Position numbers and translations under genes: made by a program. The notes beneath the pieces were generated by a model, which saw nothing but the letters and a program-made list of their open reading frames with translations, ran no database searches and was not told the origin of the DNA. A DNA stretch of 64,000 nt from Scalesia atractyloides. Lineage: Eukaryota > Streptophyta > Magnoliopsida > Asterales > Asteraceae. Within the stretch, counting starts at the first letter, position 1. The number at the start of each line of letters is the position of its first letter. The stretch spans positions 38,297,027 through 38,361,026 of the forward strand of contig CAMTDV010000022.1 in the NCBI GenBank assembly GCA_947069175.1, read 5' to 3'. Positions 1 through 9,504 of the stretch are shown piece after piece.

Positions 1-539
1 ACAACACAAAAATTGATACAACAAATTTAGCTAAACGTCTACTTGTGTGTATCTAAGTCCTTGCTATTTAATTTCATAGCATCCTCTTCATTAACCTGTA
101 ACATGTTTTAAAATACAATTCAATGCAAAAGCAAAGACGAGTACACAAGTTTAAGCATAGTATACGATATGATTAATGTTTAAACGAATCCTCATGGCAA
201 CTATGATTTTACGAGATCATATACGAGGCATGCAATACTACTAGCCAAACCCTTAACGTAAACACGCTATTTTAACATGGCCTTAAATTTATGCGATGGA
301 GGGGGATGGGTGACTTCCTACAGCGCTATACATGTTAAACGAAGGCTTAAAACAAGTTCATGACTAAAGTATCACATAAAGAATGTCCAAGATATAAGGA
401 TCACGTAAGCGTATCAGTTATTCATGTGTATAGGATTGTTTGTGCATTTCATAAAGTTTAAGTGTTGTGGTTTTGGTATAAGTAAACATGTTACACCCAA
501 AAAGTGTTTTCGGATAAGTTTGCAATCTGGATTACCCAA

Positions 540-720
540 CAGTATCTCGGATAAATCATTAATCCGGATGAAGATTATCCGAGATGAAATCCGAGTTCAT
601 CAATTCGGATGAATAACCATCCGGAATGAAATCCGAAATGCATGTATCATTGAAGATTAATCCGAGATGCTATCCAGAATGCCTTAAACATCAAAATCAT
701 CATCCGGATTACATGATTTT
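540..720. repeat. Cluster of ATCCGGAT / ATCCGAAT motifs
   Basis: At least ten copies of ATCCGGAT, ATCCGAGAT, ATTCGGAT and similar words occur in both orientations within 180 bp. ATCCGGAT is a perfect palindrome. The cluster sits in what should be the U3 part of the minus-strand LTR fragment and matches the palindrome clusters seen in the other LTRs of this window. Confidence 0.75.
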
Positions 721-899
721 AAGGATATTTACCTAATTCGGATGTTTTCCAAGTTGAACAGTGCAATAGAGAGAAAATCAGAGAAGAATTTAGATTTCGG
801 AAATTTGTGAATAATCCGAAATGAGGTTTCAGAGACAAAGATATACTTTCCGAAATGGGCTTGGGCCCCAAATTTCAAAGGGTCTGGATTGGCTTGTGC

Positions 900-1050
900 C
901 AGGCCCAATCCGGAACAGTAATGTCCAAGTGGGCCTGTCCGGAAAAGCCCAATCCGAAACAGTAGTCCAATTTGGCCTATCCGGAAAAGCCCAATCCGGA
1001 ACAGTAACAAGTGGGCCTATCCGAAGAGCCCAATCCGGAACAGTATTCTG
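900..1050. repeat. Four-copy short tandem repeat with TCCGGA cores
   Basis: Near-identical units built from 'GGGCCTATCCGGAAAAGCCC' followed by 'AATCCGGAACAGTA' repeat about four times with a period of roughly 35-45 bp. Each carries the TCCGGA palindrome and a GGGC...GCCC inverted pair. Two overlapping ORFs on each strand here only reflect the repeat. Confidence 0.8.
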
Positions 1051-1139
1051 GTTTTCCAATTTTAAGACTTCTAAAAATTCTATTAGATTGGCTCAAATTT
1101 CGAAACACACTGGGCCAGTCTAATATCCCTTAACAGAAA

Positions 1140-2035
1140 CCATCTAAACAAAAATCATCAAGTTGACTAACCAGACACCCAGCCACCTTTTACCAATCTA
1201 CAAAGAGAAGACTGTTTAGCACACACATAAATATTAACACAACCTTGCTAAGGGATCAAATCATTTCAAAGGCCGACTAAGGAACATTTTTCAATATGAG
1301 CAGGGTCAATTGGTCTAAGCGATTGTCAATATACTTATCCATATAAATCTAAAACTCAACCCTTCCAGTTCAAGCATTATGATACGCTTAAGGTAATATT
1401 ATACTATGATACTCGTGTGTCCCATATCATGACATACCCCCGCGATCAAGGTAAGCACAACAATTCATCGTAGCAGGTGAGTATACTGTGGTCATCCTTT
1501 TTATTTTACAACATCAGGCTATTGGTGAACAGGTAGGTCAGTACTTCCGTACAGTAGAGACCAATAGTGATTGACAAGGGTTAGGCAAATACCTTATGTG
1601 GTACGTAAGAACTTATGGAATATTCTCATGAAGAAACTTTCGTTCTCTTAGGTTTTGGCCTTTCCATTTTAGCTCTTTTAGAAAGATATCCTAACTGTGC
1701 CTAGGTCTGCATATAATCTGGATGCAACAAAAGGCAGCCAAGATATCCCCGGATGACTCAACAGCATAAAGACCAAAACCTCGACGTTGGCTATCTATCA
1801 ACACAATATTTAAGACCATGAAATCATACGCCTATAGTAAGTGACCCACTAAGTACATAGTTCGTTATGTTTATATCATTTGGCTTACACTATCCGGTTG
1901 AGTTTTAGACCTACCGACACATCGCCTTCGATCCAAACCTTGTCCCGCTTCAACACCTTACATGTGTTAGTCAAACATTTTATCACGAAAAAGTATTTCA
2001 TTTCCCCTTCTTTGCAAAAGCTGGGTTTTTTTAAG
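1140..2035 (-). other. Noncoding stretch 3' of the copia pol
   Basis: No convincing ORF. It lies between the RNase H end of the minus-strand copia element and the foreign LTR fragment at the left. It is probably the long untranslated 3' region of a sirevirus-like element; I could not find a copy of the element's own LTR (9183-9504) here, so the 3' LTR is either very diverged or lost. Confidence 0.4.
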
Positions 2036-2037
2036 AT

Positions 2038-2051
2038 TTCTCCCCCTAAAT
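2038..2051 (-). promoter_or_regulatory. Candidate polypurine tract of the copia element
   Basis: On the minus strand this reads as a purine run (TTTAGGGGGAGAAA) about 80 bp past the RNase H stop. A polypurine tract primes plus-strand DNA synthesis and should abut the 3' LTR, but no LTR start can be recognised next to it. Confidence 0.4.
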
Positions 2052-2131
2052 TTGTGCATACACATAAACAAATTTACGAAACAAAGAAAATAAAAGAAAG
2101 ACAGTAAATGAAACACAAAGACAGAGGATGC

Positions 2132-2866
2132 CTAGGTAGAAAACCGAATCATTTTGAGAAGACCCACAAGCACTTGAAAACGCGCGTTGCTAATAGGTTT
2201 CGTGAACAAATCTGCCACGTTTGCATCAGTGTGGATATGCTCAAGCTTTACGAGACCATTTTCATAGCAATCATGGATAAAATGAACTTTAATATTTATG
2301 TGCTTGGTTTTGGAGTGGAAAACAGGGTTTTTTACGATTTGGATAGCGGCATCATTATCACAGTAAATTATTGTATTTAGATAAGTCAAACCATAATCTG
2401 CAAGCTGGTGTTGCATCCATAAAACCTGGGAGCAGCAAGCAGAGGCTGCGACATATTCTACTTCCGTATTAGAAAGCGAGACCGTCTGTTTCTTCTTGCA
2501 TTGCCACGAGATTAAGAGATCTCCCAGAAATTGACAACCAGCCGAAGTTGAGCGCATATCCCTATCTGTACCTCCAAGATTACTGTCAGAGAAAGCAAAC
2601 AGTTCAAATTCAGAATTTTTAGGATACCAGAGGCCCAGTGATGGTGCCCCTTTGATGTACCTAAAAATTCGTTTAACAGCATGTAAATGAGAGAGTTTAG
2701 GAGTAGCCTGATAACGAGCACACTGACAGACGGCAAACATGATATTTGGCCGACTTGCAGTGAGATACATGAGTGATCCAATCATTGAGCGATACATAGA
2801 CGGATTAATAGGCGTTCCTTCAGCGTCTTCATTTAGAAAAGGCCGTTCTGCTATAGGTGAAGCCAT
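2132..2866 (-). pseudogene. Copia RNase H and C-terminal RT part
   Basis: The 244-codon ORF carries the RT-RNase H connection of copia polyproteins (YRSMIGSLMYLTASRPNI), then RNase H with 'AFSDSNLGG' (the catalytic region usually reads SDADWAG), 'STSAGCQFLG', 'LISWQCKKKQTVSLSNTEVEY' and the C-terminal 'HIDVKHHFIRD'-like block, here HINIKVHFIHD, ending with 'DLFTKPI'. The usual catalytic pair is degraded: SDAD-type is now SDSN and S(T/S)TEAEY is SNTEVEY. It is separated from the RT ORF by a frameshift between 2866 and 2904. Established copia domain order supports the call. Confidence 0.88.
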
Positions 2867-2903
2867 AGGCTTTGTATCTGTAAGCTTGAATTTTGCAAGA
2901 ACG

Positions 2904-3626
2904 TCATGGACAAATTTTCCTTGATGATTGTGGGCTCTGGTGAACTTGAAGTCCCAAAAACATGGTCATCTCCCCCAATGAGCTCATCTCAAATTTCTTC
3001 TTCATAATTTCTTCAAATTCGCGGCACAAACCATCATTTGTAGAACCAAAAATGATATCATCAAAGTAGATTTGAACAAAAATAATGTCCTTGTCAACAC
3101 GTTTGATGAACAGAGTTTGATCAGTGGTTCCCCGAGTGTATCCATGAGCAAGCAGATGCTCTATAAGAGTGGCATACCATGCGCGAGGCGCTTGATGCAA
3201 CCCATACAAAGCTTTGTCTAATTTGTATGCATAGTCTGGCTTGTCAAGATCAGTAAAACCCGGTGGTTGTGCCACGTAGATTTCCTCTTTCACCGTGCCA
3301 TAGAAAAACGCAGTCTTGACATCCATTTGATAGACAGTGAAATCCATGTAAGATGCATATGCCAGGAAAATGCGTATAGCCTCCAAATGAGTGACAAGTG
3401 TGTAGACCTCATCGTAATCTAAACCTTCAATCTGAAGAAAACCCTGAATAAACAGTCGAGCTTTATTTTGAACTATAACTCTAGTGTCATCCTGTTTGTT
3501 ATGGATAACCCAGCGAGTTCCGAGAGCACATTTTCCTTGAGGCAGCTTCACCAATTGCCAGACACCAAACTTCTCAAATTGATTGAGTTCTTCATGCATG
3601 GCATCCACCCAGCCTGGTTCCTGCAA
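2904..3626 (-). pseudogene. Copia reverse transcriptase
   Basis: A 240-codon ORF with the classical Ty1/copia RT blocks: 'WVDAMHEELNQFEKFGVWQLV' at the start, 'GTRWVIHNKQD', 'ARLFIQGFLQIEGLDYDEVY', 'VYQMDVKTAFFYGTVKEEIYV', 'PPGF', 'YKLDKALYGLHQAPRAWY' and 'IYFDDIIFGSTN' (the polymerase YxDD, usually YVDD). The two metal-binding Asp residues remain. Changes such as ARL for AR(L/V)VAQG and V-to-F in YVDD suggest drift. The frame is lost at about 2904. RT copies the element RNA in virus-like particles in the cytoplasm. Confidence 0.9.
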
Positions 3627-4201
3627 GGAACATCAATACTTTTAGGTTCAATTTGTGAAATGAAGCAAGAGTAGAGACAGGTATTGATATCCCCGGATTG
3701 GTTGCGGGTTCGAACAGCAGCGTTAACAGGACCAATAATATTTTCAATGGGGTGATCATGATGTAGAAGTTGTGGTATTGGTGTAGCGGGAATAAGAACA
3801 TCCGTTTGCAAGTTGGTAACACTTGCTGAAGCTACTCCAGATGACTCCCCCTCAACAGATGCACCAGTAGTAGTAGTTGCTGAGGAATCAACCGAACAAT
3901 CGAGCAGAGTAGGCTCAGGGAACAGAGATGAACCCAAGACATCGGGAGGAGACCCTGCATTTGTCGTAGGAGGCTCTGTGTCAGAAGCCTCAACTTCAGG
4001 AGTATCATTCTAAGAAGGCGGATTAATTGCTGGCTCTTGAGATTGCAAAACGGAGGAAGGAGACGAGACAGCGTCATTAAATCCAGGAGGATCCACACTC
4101 AGCTGCTTTAAAGTCTCATGTAGCTGTGCAGCATCAGCATCATCTTCGAGTGAAATGGGCACTGTTGGAAGGTCAGAAATTGGACTTTTACCTGCAGACA
4201 C
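3548..4201 (-). pseudogene. Copia integrase-to-RT linker, fragmented
   Basis: Two or three short overlapping frames between integrase and RT. 3548-3937 contains the common copia linker wording ('HHDHPIENIIGPV', 'VRTRNQSGDINTCLYSCFISQIEPK') that precedes the RT domain; upstream it is Ser/Thr/Ala-rich low-complexity sequence. It has no catalytic role and is broken by frameshifts. Confidence 0.7.
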
Positions 4202-4229
4202 ATTGGACGGAACATCAACATTGTTAAAT

Positions 4230-5091
4230 AATGTGGAATAATCATACAGCCAGTCAGGACCAATGCATGTGTCCTTGGGATTTTCCTCCAGCCACCCACA
4301 TTGTAGGTTTCAACTACCATTTTCCAACGAAGATGCAAAGGTCCCCGCGAGATTCAAATTTTCCTTTAGCGTCCATGAGCAGAAGAACACAAGGGCATCC
4401 GAACTTGCGAAAATGCTTGACCGAAGGTTTACGACCTTCAACCACTTCGTATGGAGTTTTCATGTGTCATTTATTGATCAGGGCATGATTTTGAATATAA
4501 CATGCACTATTGATTGCTTCTGCCCAGAAAATGAGAGGTAGTTCGGATTCAACCAACATAGTACGTGCAGCTTCAATTAGTGTTCGATTTCAGCGTTCTG
4601 TAACCCCATTTTGTTGTGGGGTTCTGGCTGCACTAAACTGGCAATCAATTCCCTTGGAGGAACAGAAAGAATTTAAGGTAACATTCTTAAATTATGTCCC
4701 GTTATCACACCGAATAGCCTTCACAGTGGTGTCTGTCTGGTTTTCCATAAAAGTGTTTGACTAACTCAGCGGTTTCACTTTTATGTATAAGAAAGAAAAC
4801 CAAGGTAAATCGCGAGTAGTCATCAATAATAACCAGACAGTAAGCTTTCCCGTCGATGCTTAGGATGTCTATCGGACCAAAAAGATCGATATGAAGCAAT
4901 TCTAAGACTTGAGACGTGGAAGGAGCGACTTTAGATTCGTGTGGTTGTCGATGTTGTTTCCCACGTGCACATGATTCACACTTTTCAATCTGCATGAGGT
5001 CGCGAACTGGTAGATATCTGACTAAACCACCTTTTGCAAGACGATTTAAGTTCTTCATGTTGATGTGTCCTAGTCTGCAATGCCATACCAT
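4230..5091 (-). pseudogene. Copia GAG-pre-integrase and integrase
   Basis: The ORF at 4705-5091 opens with the zinc-binding N-terminus (WHCRLGHINMKNLNRLAKGG ... CESCARGKQHRQPH, an HHCC arrangement) and continues into the catalytic core ('LLHIDLFGP', first Asp; 'LVIIDDYSRFT', second Asp region). After a frameshift near 4705 the minus strand at about 4640-4440 still reads the core end ('PQQNGVTERRNRTL', containing the expected Glu neighbourhood, and 'FWAEAINSACYIQN'). Integrase inserts the cDNA into the host chromosome. Stops and shifts below 4340 make the protein non-functional. Confidence 0.85.
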
Positions 5092-5199
5092 TGCATCATG
5101 TTCAGCTGTAGACTAGAAGAGGCAAGTGAGCTTGTCAGAGGGAGCCTTGTTCATGTCAATGACATATGCATTTCCTTTTCTTGCAGCTTTAAGAAGAAT

Positions 5200-5529
5200 C
5201 TAATCATCCGGAATAATAAGACCTGGTTTCAGCACATAACACCCTTTCTTGGTGAAAAGCACATCCAAATGATTGTCGCAGAGTTGAGACGCACTCAAAA
5301 GACTATGCTTCAATTCTGGTACATAATTTACATTCTTAAAGCTGAGGGCTCCATTGCAAACTGTTCCTCTCATAGTAATCTTTCCTGTCTCACCACCTGC
5401 GAAGGAAACAAACCCGCCATCGAAAAACTGAATTTCATTCAACTGCGATATGTCTCTGGTCATGTGCCTGGAACAATCACTATCAATATACCATATTCTG
5501 ACAAGAGTTCGCCAGAGCTGTTCCTGCAC
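5200..5529 (-). pseudogene. Copia aspartic protease, active site altered
   Basis: The 109-codon frame has the hallmark of copia proteases, 'WYIDSDCSRHMTRD', followed by 'VSFAGGETGKITMRGTV', 'NVNYVPELKHSLLSASQLCD' and 'VLFTKKGCYVL'. The catalytic triad normally reads D-S/T-G; here it is D-S-D, a single G-to-A change in the Gly codon. The protease would process Gag-Pol in the particle; this version should not. Confidence 0.88.
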
Positions 5530-5542
5530 ATTTCAACAAGTT

Positions 5543-7518
5543 TTAGCTAGAGGCTGGAACCCAGGCCATTGAAGATCTGGGCATGCCATAAACATCAACG
5601 TAAGTAACCTCACAAAAAATTAAATTAGTTGAGGAGGAGGTTGATGATGCTTTTGATTGGTTCGTAATGGGAGCAGAAGACTGAATCTTGGTCAATGTCT
5701 TAGGCCTCCAGGTTAACGAATCAGACTTCTGCACAATCTTCGGAGTGCTAGAAGGATTTTGGGAACATGAAGGTCTTAAGGATTTGAGAGATTGTTTCTT
5801 AGCCAAGTTCCACTCTTGATCAGAAGACTTAGCCACAAATCGAGCCTGAGGTAGGCGATTAGGCATAGTCTTCTAATGTCGTGAATACAAAGTTTTAAAC
5901 AGGGTAAAGGTCTTTTGACAATTTTGAGCAATGTGCCCGAGAAATCCCCAATTGAAATAGGTTTGCCTCTTCTGGAAGAAAACAGTCCGTTTAGCTTGGG
6001 AAATTCTGGGCAATTTGTCTGTCAGTTTCTTGCTTGCGGGTACTGACGGCTGATGCACGGTGTTGTTCTTGACTGTGTCCTGCGCACAACCATCAGCACA
6101 CTTGTAAGTTTTGTGATTTGAATTGGACAATTTTGAACGTGGAGATTTAAGCGAAACTTTAACTGATATATGTTCAGCTGGTTGCTTAACAGATTCAGTT
6201 TGCGACTGCTGAGTCAATTTCTCAGAGTGGTTAGGGGACTCAGCAGCTGCCTTCTCATTTGTCAGAGACGCCTGTTTGGTTTTCTTCTTTTTGGATCGGC
6301 GTGTTCTCCATTTCTTAATCTTACTTTTCAAATCACATTTCATGACAAATTCTGTAGAGGACACGGGTGGCTCTGCAGGGACATCCTGTTCTGAATTTTC
6401 AGAAGATGAGCTTGAAGCGTTACATGGAGGTGGAATCTCGAGATTTTGAAAAATTTGAGAATCCGATTTAGAATCAGTTTTAAGATTTTCATTCGAATCA
6501 TTAGAAAAAGAATGCTCATCATCTGTCGTTTCAGAATCAGTCCCTTGTGCTTGGTTGGAATAAGCTGAGTCGTCCGAATCTTCTAGAATTGTGTCAACAT
6601 CAACGTTCATAGGGTCGGTTGGTTGGGTGACTCTTGCACTGTCAACCCTGGGATTCGCATCAACAGACGAAACCTCTGGAGAAGAACTTCCGGCCTCTTC
6701 AGTTAGAACTGATGAAACTGAATTATCTGTCGATGCTGGACCTGCAGCTAAATTCATGTTTTTATCACAAGAGTTATTACAGTTATTAGTATCATTCAAG
6801 AAATTGATTTAAAATGTCAAAAGCGGGCTTATAAAATTCATAATCAGCAGCCGAATTATCTGAATTTGCATTCATACATTCCTCTTGATCACCCTTTGTG
6901 ATATCCTCAACTAAAATTTCTTCTGCACATGAGTTAGACACGTTAGTATCGTTCACGATTCTGTTTGAGTATCAGAAGATTCTTCTCCTTTAGATTCTGT
7001 GGAGGTTGTTGATTTCTCCGCCTTAGGCACTACTTTCTCCAAACCATCTGTACAACCAGAAGAATGATCACCAGTTTCATGTGAAAGTGGTGTAGAAGTA
7101 ACAGAAACATCATCCCTCTTGAGTTCAGTTGGTTTAGAGAACTTTGGGTAATAAGGCGTCCATGGTTTAGATAGATAATCTGAAGGTTTACCATAAATCA
7201 TTGTTTCTGCATTTTCTAAATCAACCTTAGATTCAGGCATTCTTGTATAGTTATGATTATATGGTGGAGGTGCCCTATTATACCCAAGACCTTTGGTAAA
7301 AATTTTCTGGCAATTTAGCTGAAGGTCACATAAGTCCTTGACTAGTTTACTGGAAGTTTCAAATTTTTTAATGTTTATTTCATTTCGTGAAGCTTCCCTG
7401 TCAAGGAATTTAGCTTGGCTAAGGCTGCTTGAAGTTCTACATCCTTTTCAGCCAGTTTTAGCTTATAGTCGTAGACCCAACATTGCTGTTGGTTCAAGTC
7501 TATCTCTTTGATTGAATT
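5543..7518 (-). pseudogene. Copia gag (capsid/nucleocapsid), broken
   Basis: Frames at 5543-5866, 5873-6799, 6953-7240 and upstream to about 7518 form one long, acidic, Ser/Lys-rich Gag. The N-terminal remnant (7518-7380) is coiled-coil-like, then comes a 'GLGYNRAPPPYNHNYT' block (about 7290-7240), a variable acidic linker, a basic stretch (KSKIKKWRTRRSKKKKT) and the zinc knuckle near 5925-5970. The knuckle should be C-X2-C-X4-H-X4-C; the first two Cys are Tyr and Trp, leaving only His and the last Cys. At least three frame breaks occur. The extreme N-terminus is missing, replaced by the LTR fragment at 7519-8991. Confidence 0.82.
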
Positions 7519-7739
7519 TAGTATTTTTACTTAACTTTTTCTTTACACATTTTATTATGTATATTAGATAAATTTTATTGTGTTTATTTTTATATTTTTA
7601 TTCGCTTCAACTTTTATTTGCCACTAATATATTTGGTTATAAAAATTAATATAGTTTTTGGGGAGAGTAATTTAAAAGTTTAATTAAAAAAATATGTTTT
7701 TCTCTGAATTAATCGGATTGAACTGGTCGAACTAGGCAG

Positions 7740-7815
7740 CGTGTGGGGATCGAACTCGTGACCTCTCGTTTACGTGCACGCAGCCCGGCCAACTGGGGTG
7801 CGTGTCTAACCCGAG
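7740..7815 (-). repeat. tRNA-like module 1 of truncated LTR
   Basis: On the minus strand: 'GTTAGACACGCACCCCAGTT' as a degenerate D-arm/A-box region, then a B box 'AGTTCGATCCC' about 45 bp later. It has the same prefix (gttagacac) as the other modules in this LTR family. No full cloverleaf, so not a tRNA gene. Confidence 0.65.
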
Positions 7816-7902
7816 AGATGTTGGTTTTTAATTACCTTTATATACTTACTGGTTATATCCATAATTTTATTTAATAAAAATGTTTTATCTAATACAGGGA
7901 CC

Positions 7903-7985
7903 GTGTGTGAAACCGGATTCGAACCCGCGACCTTTGCTTCGTGTGCACACAGCCCGACCAATTGGGCTGTGTGTCTAACCCGTTG
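7903..7985 (-). repeat. tRNA-like module 2 of truncated LTR
   Basis: Minus strand: 'gttagacacacagcccaatt' followed by a B box reading GGTTCGAATCC, an exact fit to GGTTCGANTCC. The spacing to module 1 is about 165 bp. Confidence 0.68.
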
Positions 7986-8077
7986 GATCTAAGGTTTTTA
8001 ATTAATCTACACTTACTAAGTCATTTCATTACTGGGTTATAAAAAGGTTTGATTTAATTCAGCGGATCGGATACGTA

Positions 8078-8153
8078 TACAAGACTCGAACGCGGGATTA
8101 TGTGCTTCGTATGCACACAGTCCTACCAACTGGACTGTTTGACTAACCTGGTT
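8078..8153 (-). repeat. tRNA-like module 3 of truncated LTR
   Basis: Minus strand: 'gttagtcaaacagtccagtt' then 'CGTTCGAGTC' as a degraded B box. Third member of the array, about 172 bp from module 2. Confidence 0.6.
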
Positions 8154-8732
8154 TAAACACAATTTTAATTTCCTTTAAACACAACCTCACTTCGTCTTCT
8201 TCATTTCAAAAAGTATAAACTGTTAAACCCGACATGATTGGATTTGTTTAGCAAATCATTCGTTAATTTCTACTGACTACATATGCAATTAATAGGAATG
8301 AAATAAAGTAGGGTGGAGATGTACCAACGAAGATCGCTAAACTCTCCGGCGAGGATTCCAGCAATAGCAAGTGTTTCCGATGAAAGTTTCTTGATGACAA
8401 AAGTTTTTAGAGAGGTTTGCGAGAGTGTGCGTGCATTCTAGTTGAGTTCTAGAGCTCCTATTTATATATGAGGGCAGTAGCTTGGATTGAATTTTCGGTT
8501 TCGGGAGTTTCGGTCAAGATCAATGATGAACGAGATGATTGACGTTCATAATTGGATGTGTTGACTCTGTTTTTTAATCTAGATGCACGATTAAAAACGT
8601 TTTCAACAGTTACTTGAAAAGAAAATGGAAATATGATGATGGCTGGTGATTACGGCCGTTACTGACCTTCTTTGAACCAGTTCAAATAAACGGAAATATA
8701 AATGATTATGCGGTTAGGTTATTTCAAATGTT

Positions 8733-8804
8733 GAGGCAGTGGTGTAGCGGTTTGTTGTGTGTTTGGTTTGGGTTAGACCCGGGTTCGATCCCCGTGTCCA
8801 CCCT
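8733..8804 (+). repeat. tRNA-like module 4, opposite orientation
   Basis: Plus strand, opposite to the LTR. A box TGGTGTAGCGG at 8740-8750 fits TRGYNNANNGG; B box GGTTCGATCCC at 8782-8792. The T-arm stem (ccggg / cccgt) pairs at four of five positions. It is the counterpart of the module at 27532-27600 and of 45410-45490 in reverse. Confidence 0.72.
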
Positions 8805-9168
8805 CTTATTATTTTTTATTCTTTTTACAACTATTATTTATATATATTGTTTAGTATTATTACTATTGTTTATATATTTAATATAACTAATCTCTTAAAC
8901 GATTAATCAAAAATTAGAATAAAAAGATTTCATTAAACTTGATTACAAAAGCGGAGCGGGTTTTATGACCCGTTTTTCGACAGATGTTACATTTTTAGCT
9001 CGGGTTCTTTTAAGGGTTTATCAATACTGGTTTTTAAGTGTTATACTTAAGAATCAATCCATTTAGTCCATGAATTCGTTTCAAAAAGTGAAAAATTAAG
9101 AAGAATGGGTAGAATAAGAAGTCTTCAAGGTTATCTGGATCAATTGTCTTCAAATCAGTCCATCCTGA

Positions 9169-9180
9169 GCTTTGATACCA
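9169..9180 (-). promoter_or_regulatory. Copia primer-binding site, initiator tRNA-Met
   Basis: On the minus strand TGGTATCAAAGC starts 2 nt after the LTR end at 9183. This matches the usual plant copia PBS complementary to the 3' end of initiator tRNA-Met (normally TGGTATCAGAGC), with one difference. Confidence 0.85.
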
Positions 9181-9182
9181 CT

Positions 9183-9504
9183 TGTAGGATTGTTTTATCC
9201 ATATAAGCACAGGACCTAATCTGATTAACTAGTTATAGAATGTGCGGAAACCATTTTATAACAAGCGGCAATATGTTTAAAGTTTTTTGTTTCATTAATG
9301 TTAATAACCTGTACAATCCTGAAACAAAACGTGAAGGGCTTCGCCGTACACTCTGCATAAACTGTTACAGACTCAAGACGCAACTCCACTATATATAGAC
9401 ACTATCACTTCGTGTGAGTTGGCCTTGCCAGTTCGTTCGAAGTGCACAACTTCACTTCATACGAGGTGATTATCACGTCGTACGAAGTGGCTTACTGATT
9501 GGAG
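9183..9504 (-). mobile_element. Copia 5' LTR, proximal part
   Basis: The + strand reads TGTAGGATTGTTTTATCC from 9183, so the minus-strand LTR ends ...CCTACA followed by the PBS. A minus-strand TATA (CTATATATAG) lies at 9390-9399. Upstream of it in U3 are inverted words built on CACTTCGTACGAAGTG (9406-9490). The LTR is cut at 9505 by TGTCGCGCCCC. Its downstream 'GGCGAAGCCCT' word is shared with the copia solo LTRs at 35418 and 36715, so these are related families. Confidence 0.75.

Larger units (their letters stand above)
1..1135 (-). mobile_element. LTR fragment, same family as the solo LTR at 43893
   Basis: This stretch resembles 44110-44700 in order and wording. Shared landmarks are the 'acatgtt' and 'cacaagtttaag' blocks, a bare 'agcgctatacatgtta' block near 325, and 'aacatgttac' near 487. 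The LTR start (TGTCACACCCG in the 43893 copy) lies off the left edge, so the copy is cut by the window. The expected end (...GTTACA) is not found, so the right limit is a guess. Its distal part holds the two short-repeat clusters listed next. No gene is seen; the small ORFs here are repeat artefacts. Confidence 0.6.
7519..8991 (-). mobile_element. Truncated giant LTR (tRNA-module family)
   Basis: Its right end (…gacagatgttaca, 8991) is the reverse complement of a start TGTAACATCTGTC, close to the start of the LTR at 45221. Going down in coordinate it holds one plus-strand and three minus-strand tRNA-like modules in the same order and spacing as the full copies. The first 0.9-1 kb at the low-coordinate side (TGTCACACCCCGACC in the 25208 copy) is missing, and so is the copia gag N-terminus it abuts. 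No target duplication can be seen. The low-coordinate edge is approximate. Confidence 0.75.
2036..9504 (-). mobile_element. Degenerate Ty1/copia retrotransposon (sirevirus-like)
   Basis: Minus-strand order from high to low coordinate: partial 5' LTR (9183-9504), primer-binding site (9169-9180), gag (7518-5873), protease (5529-5200), integrase (5091 to about 4230), RT (3626-2904), RNase H (2866-2132), and a purine run near 2038-2051 that could be the polypurine tract. The order protease-integrase-RT-RNase H is diagnostic of Ty1/copia. The gag is long, with a motif of the GxGYN..PPP type that I associate with the SIRE/Maximus lineage. It is dead: gag, pol and the knuckle are broken, part of gag is replaced by a truncated foreign LTR (about 7519-8991), and the 5' LTR is interrupted at 9505. 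Confidence 0.85.

Noticed and set aside
2108..2380. Plus-strand ORF of 90 codons
   Set aside because: Antisense shadow of the copia RNase H reading.
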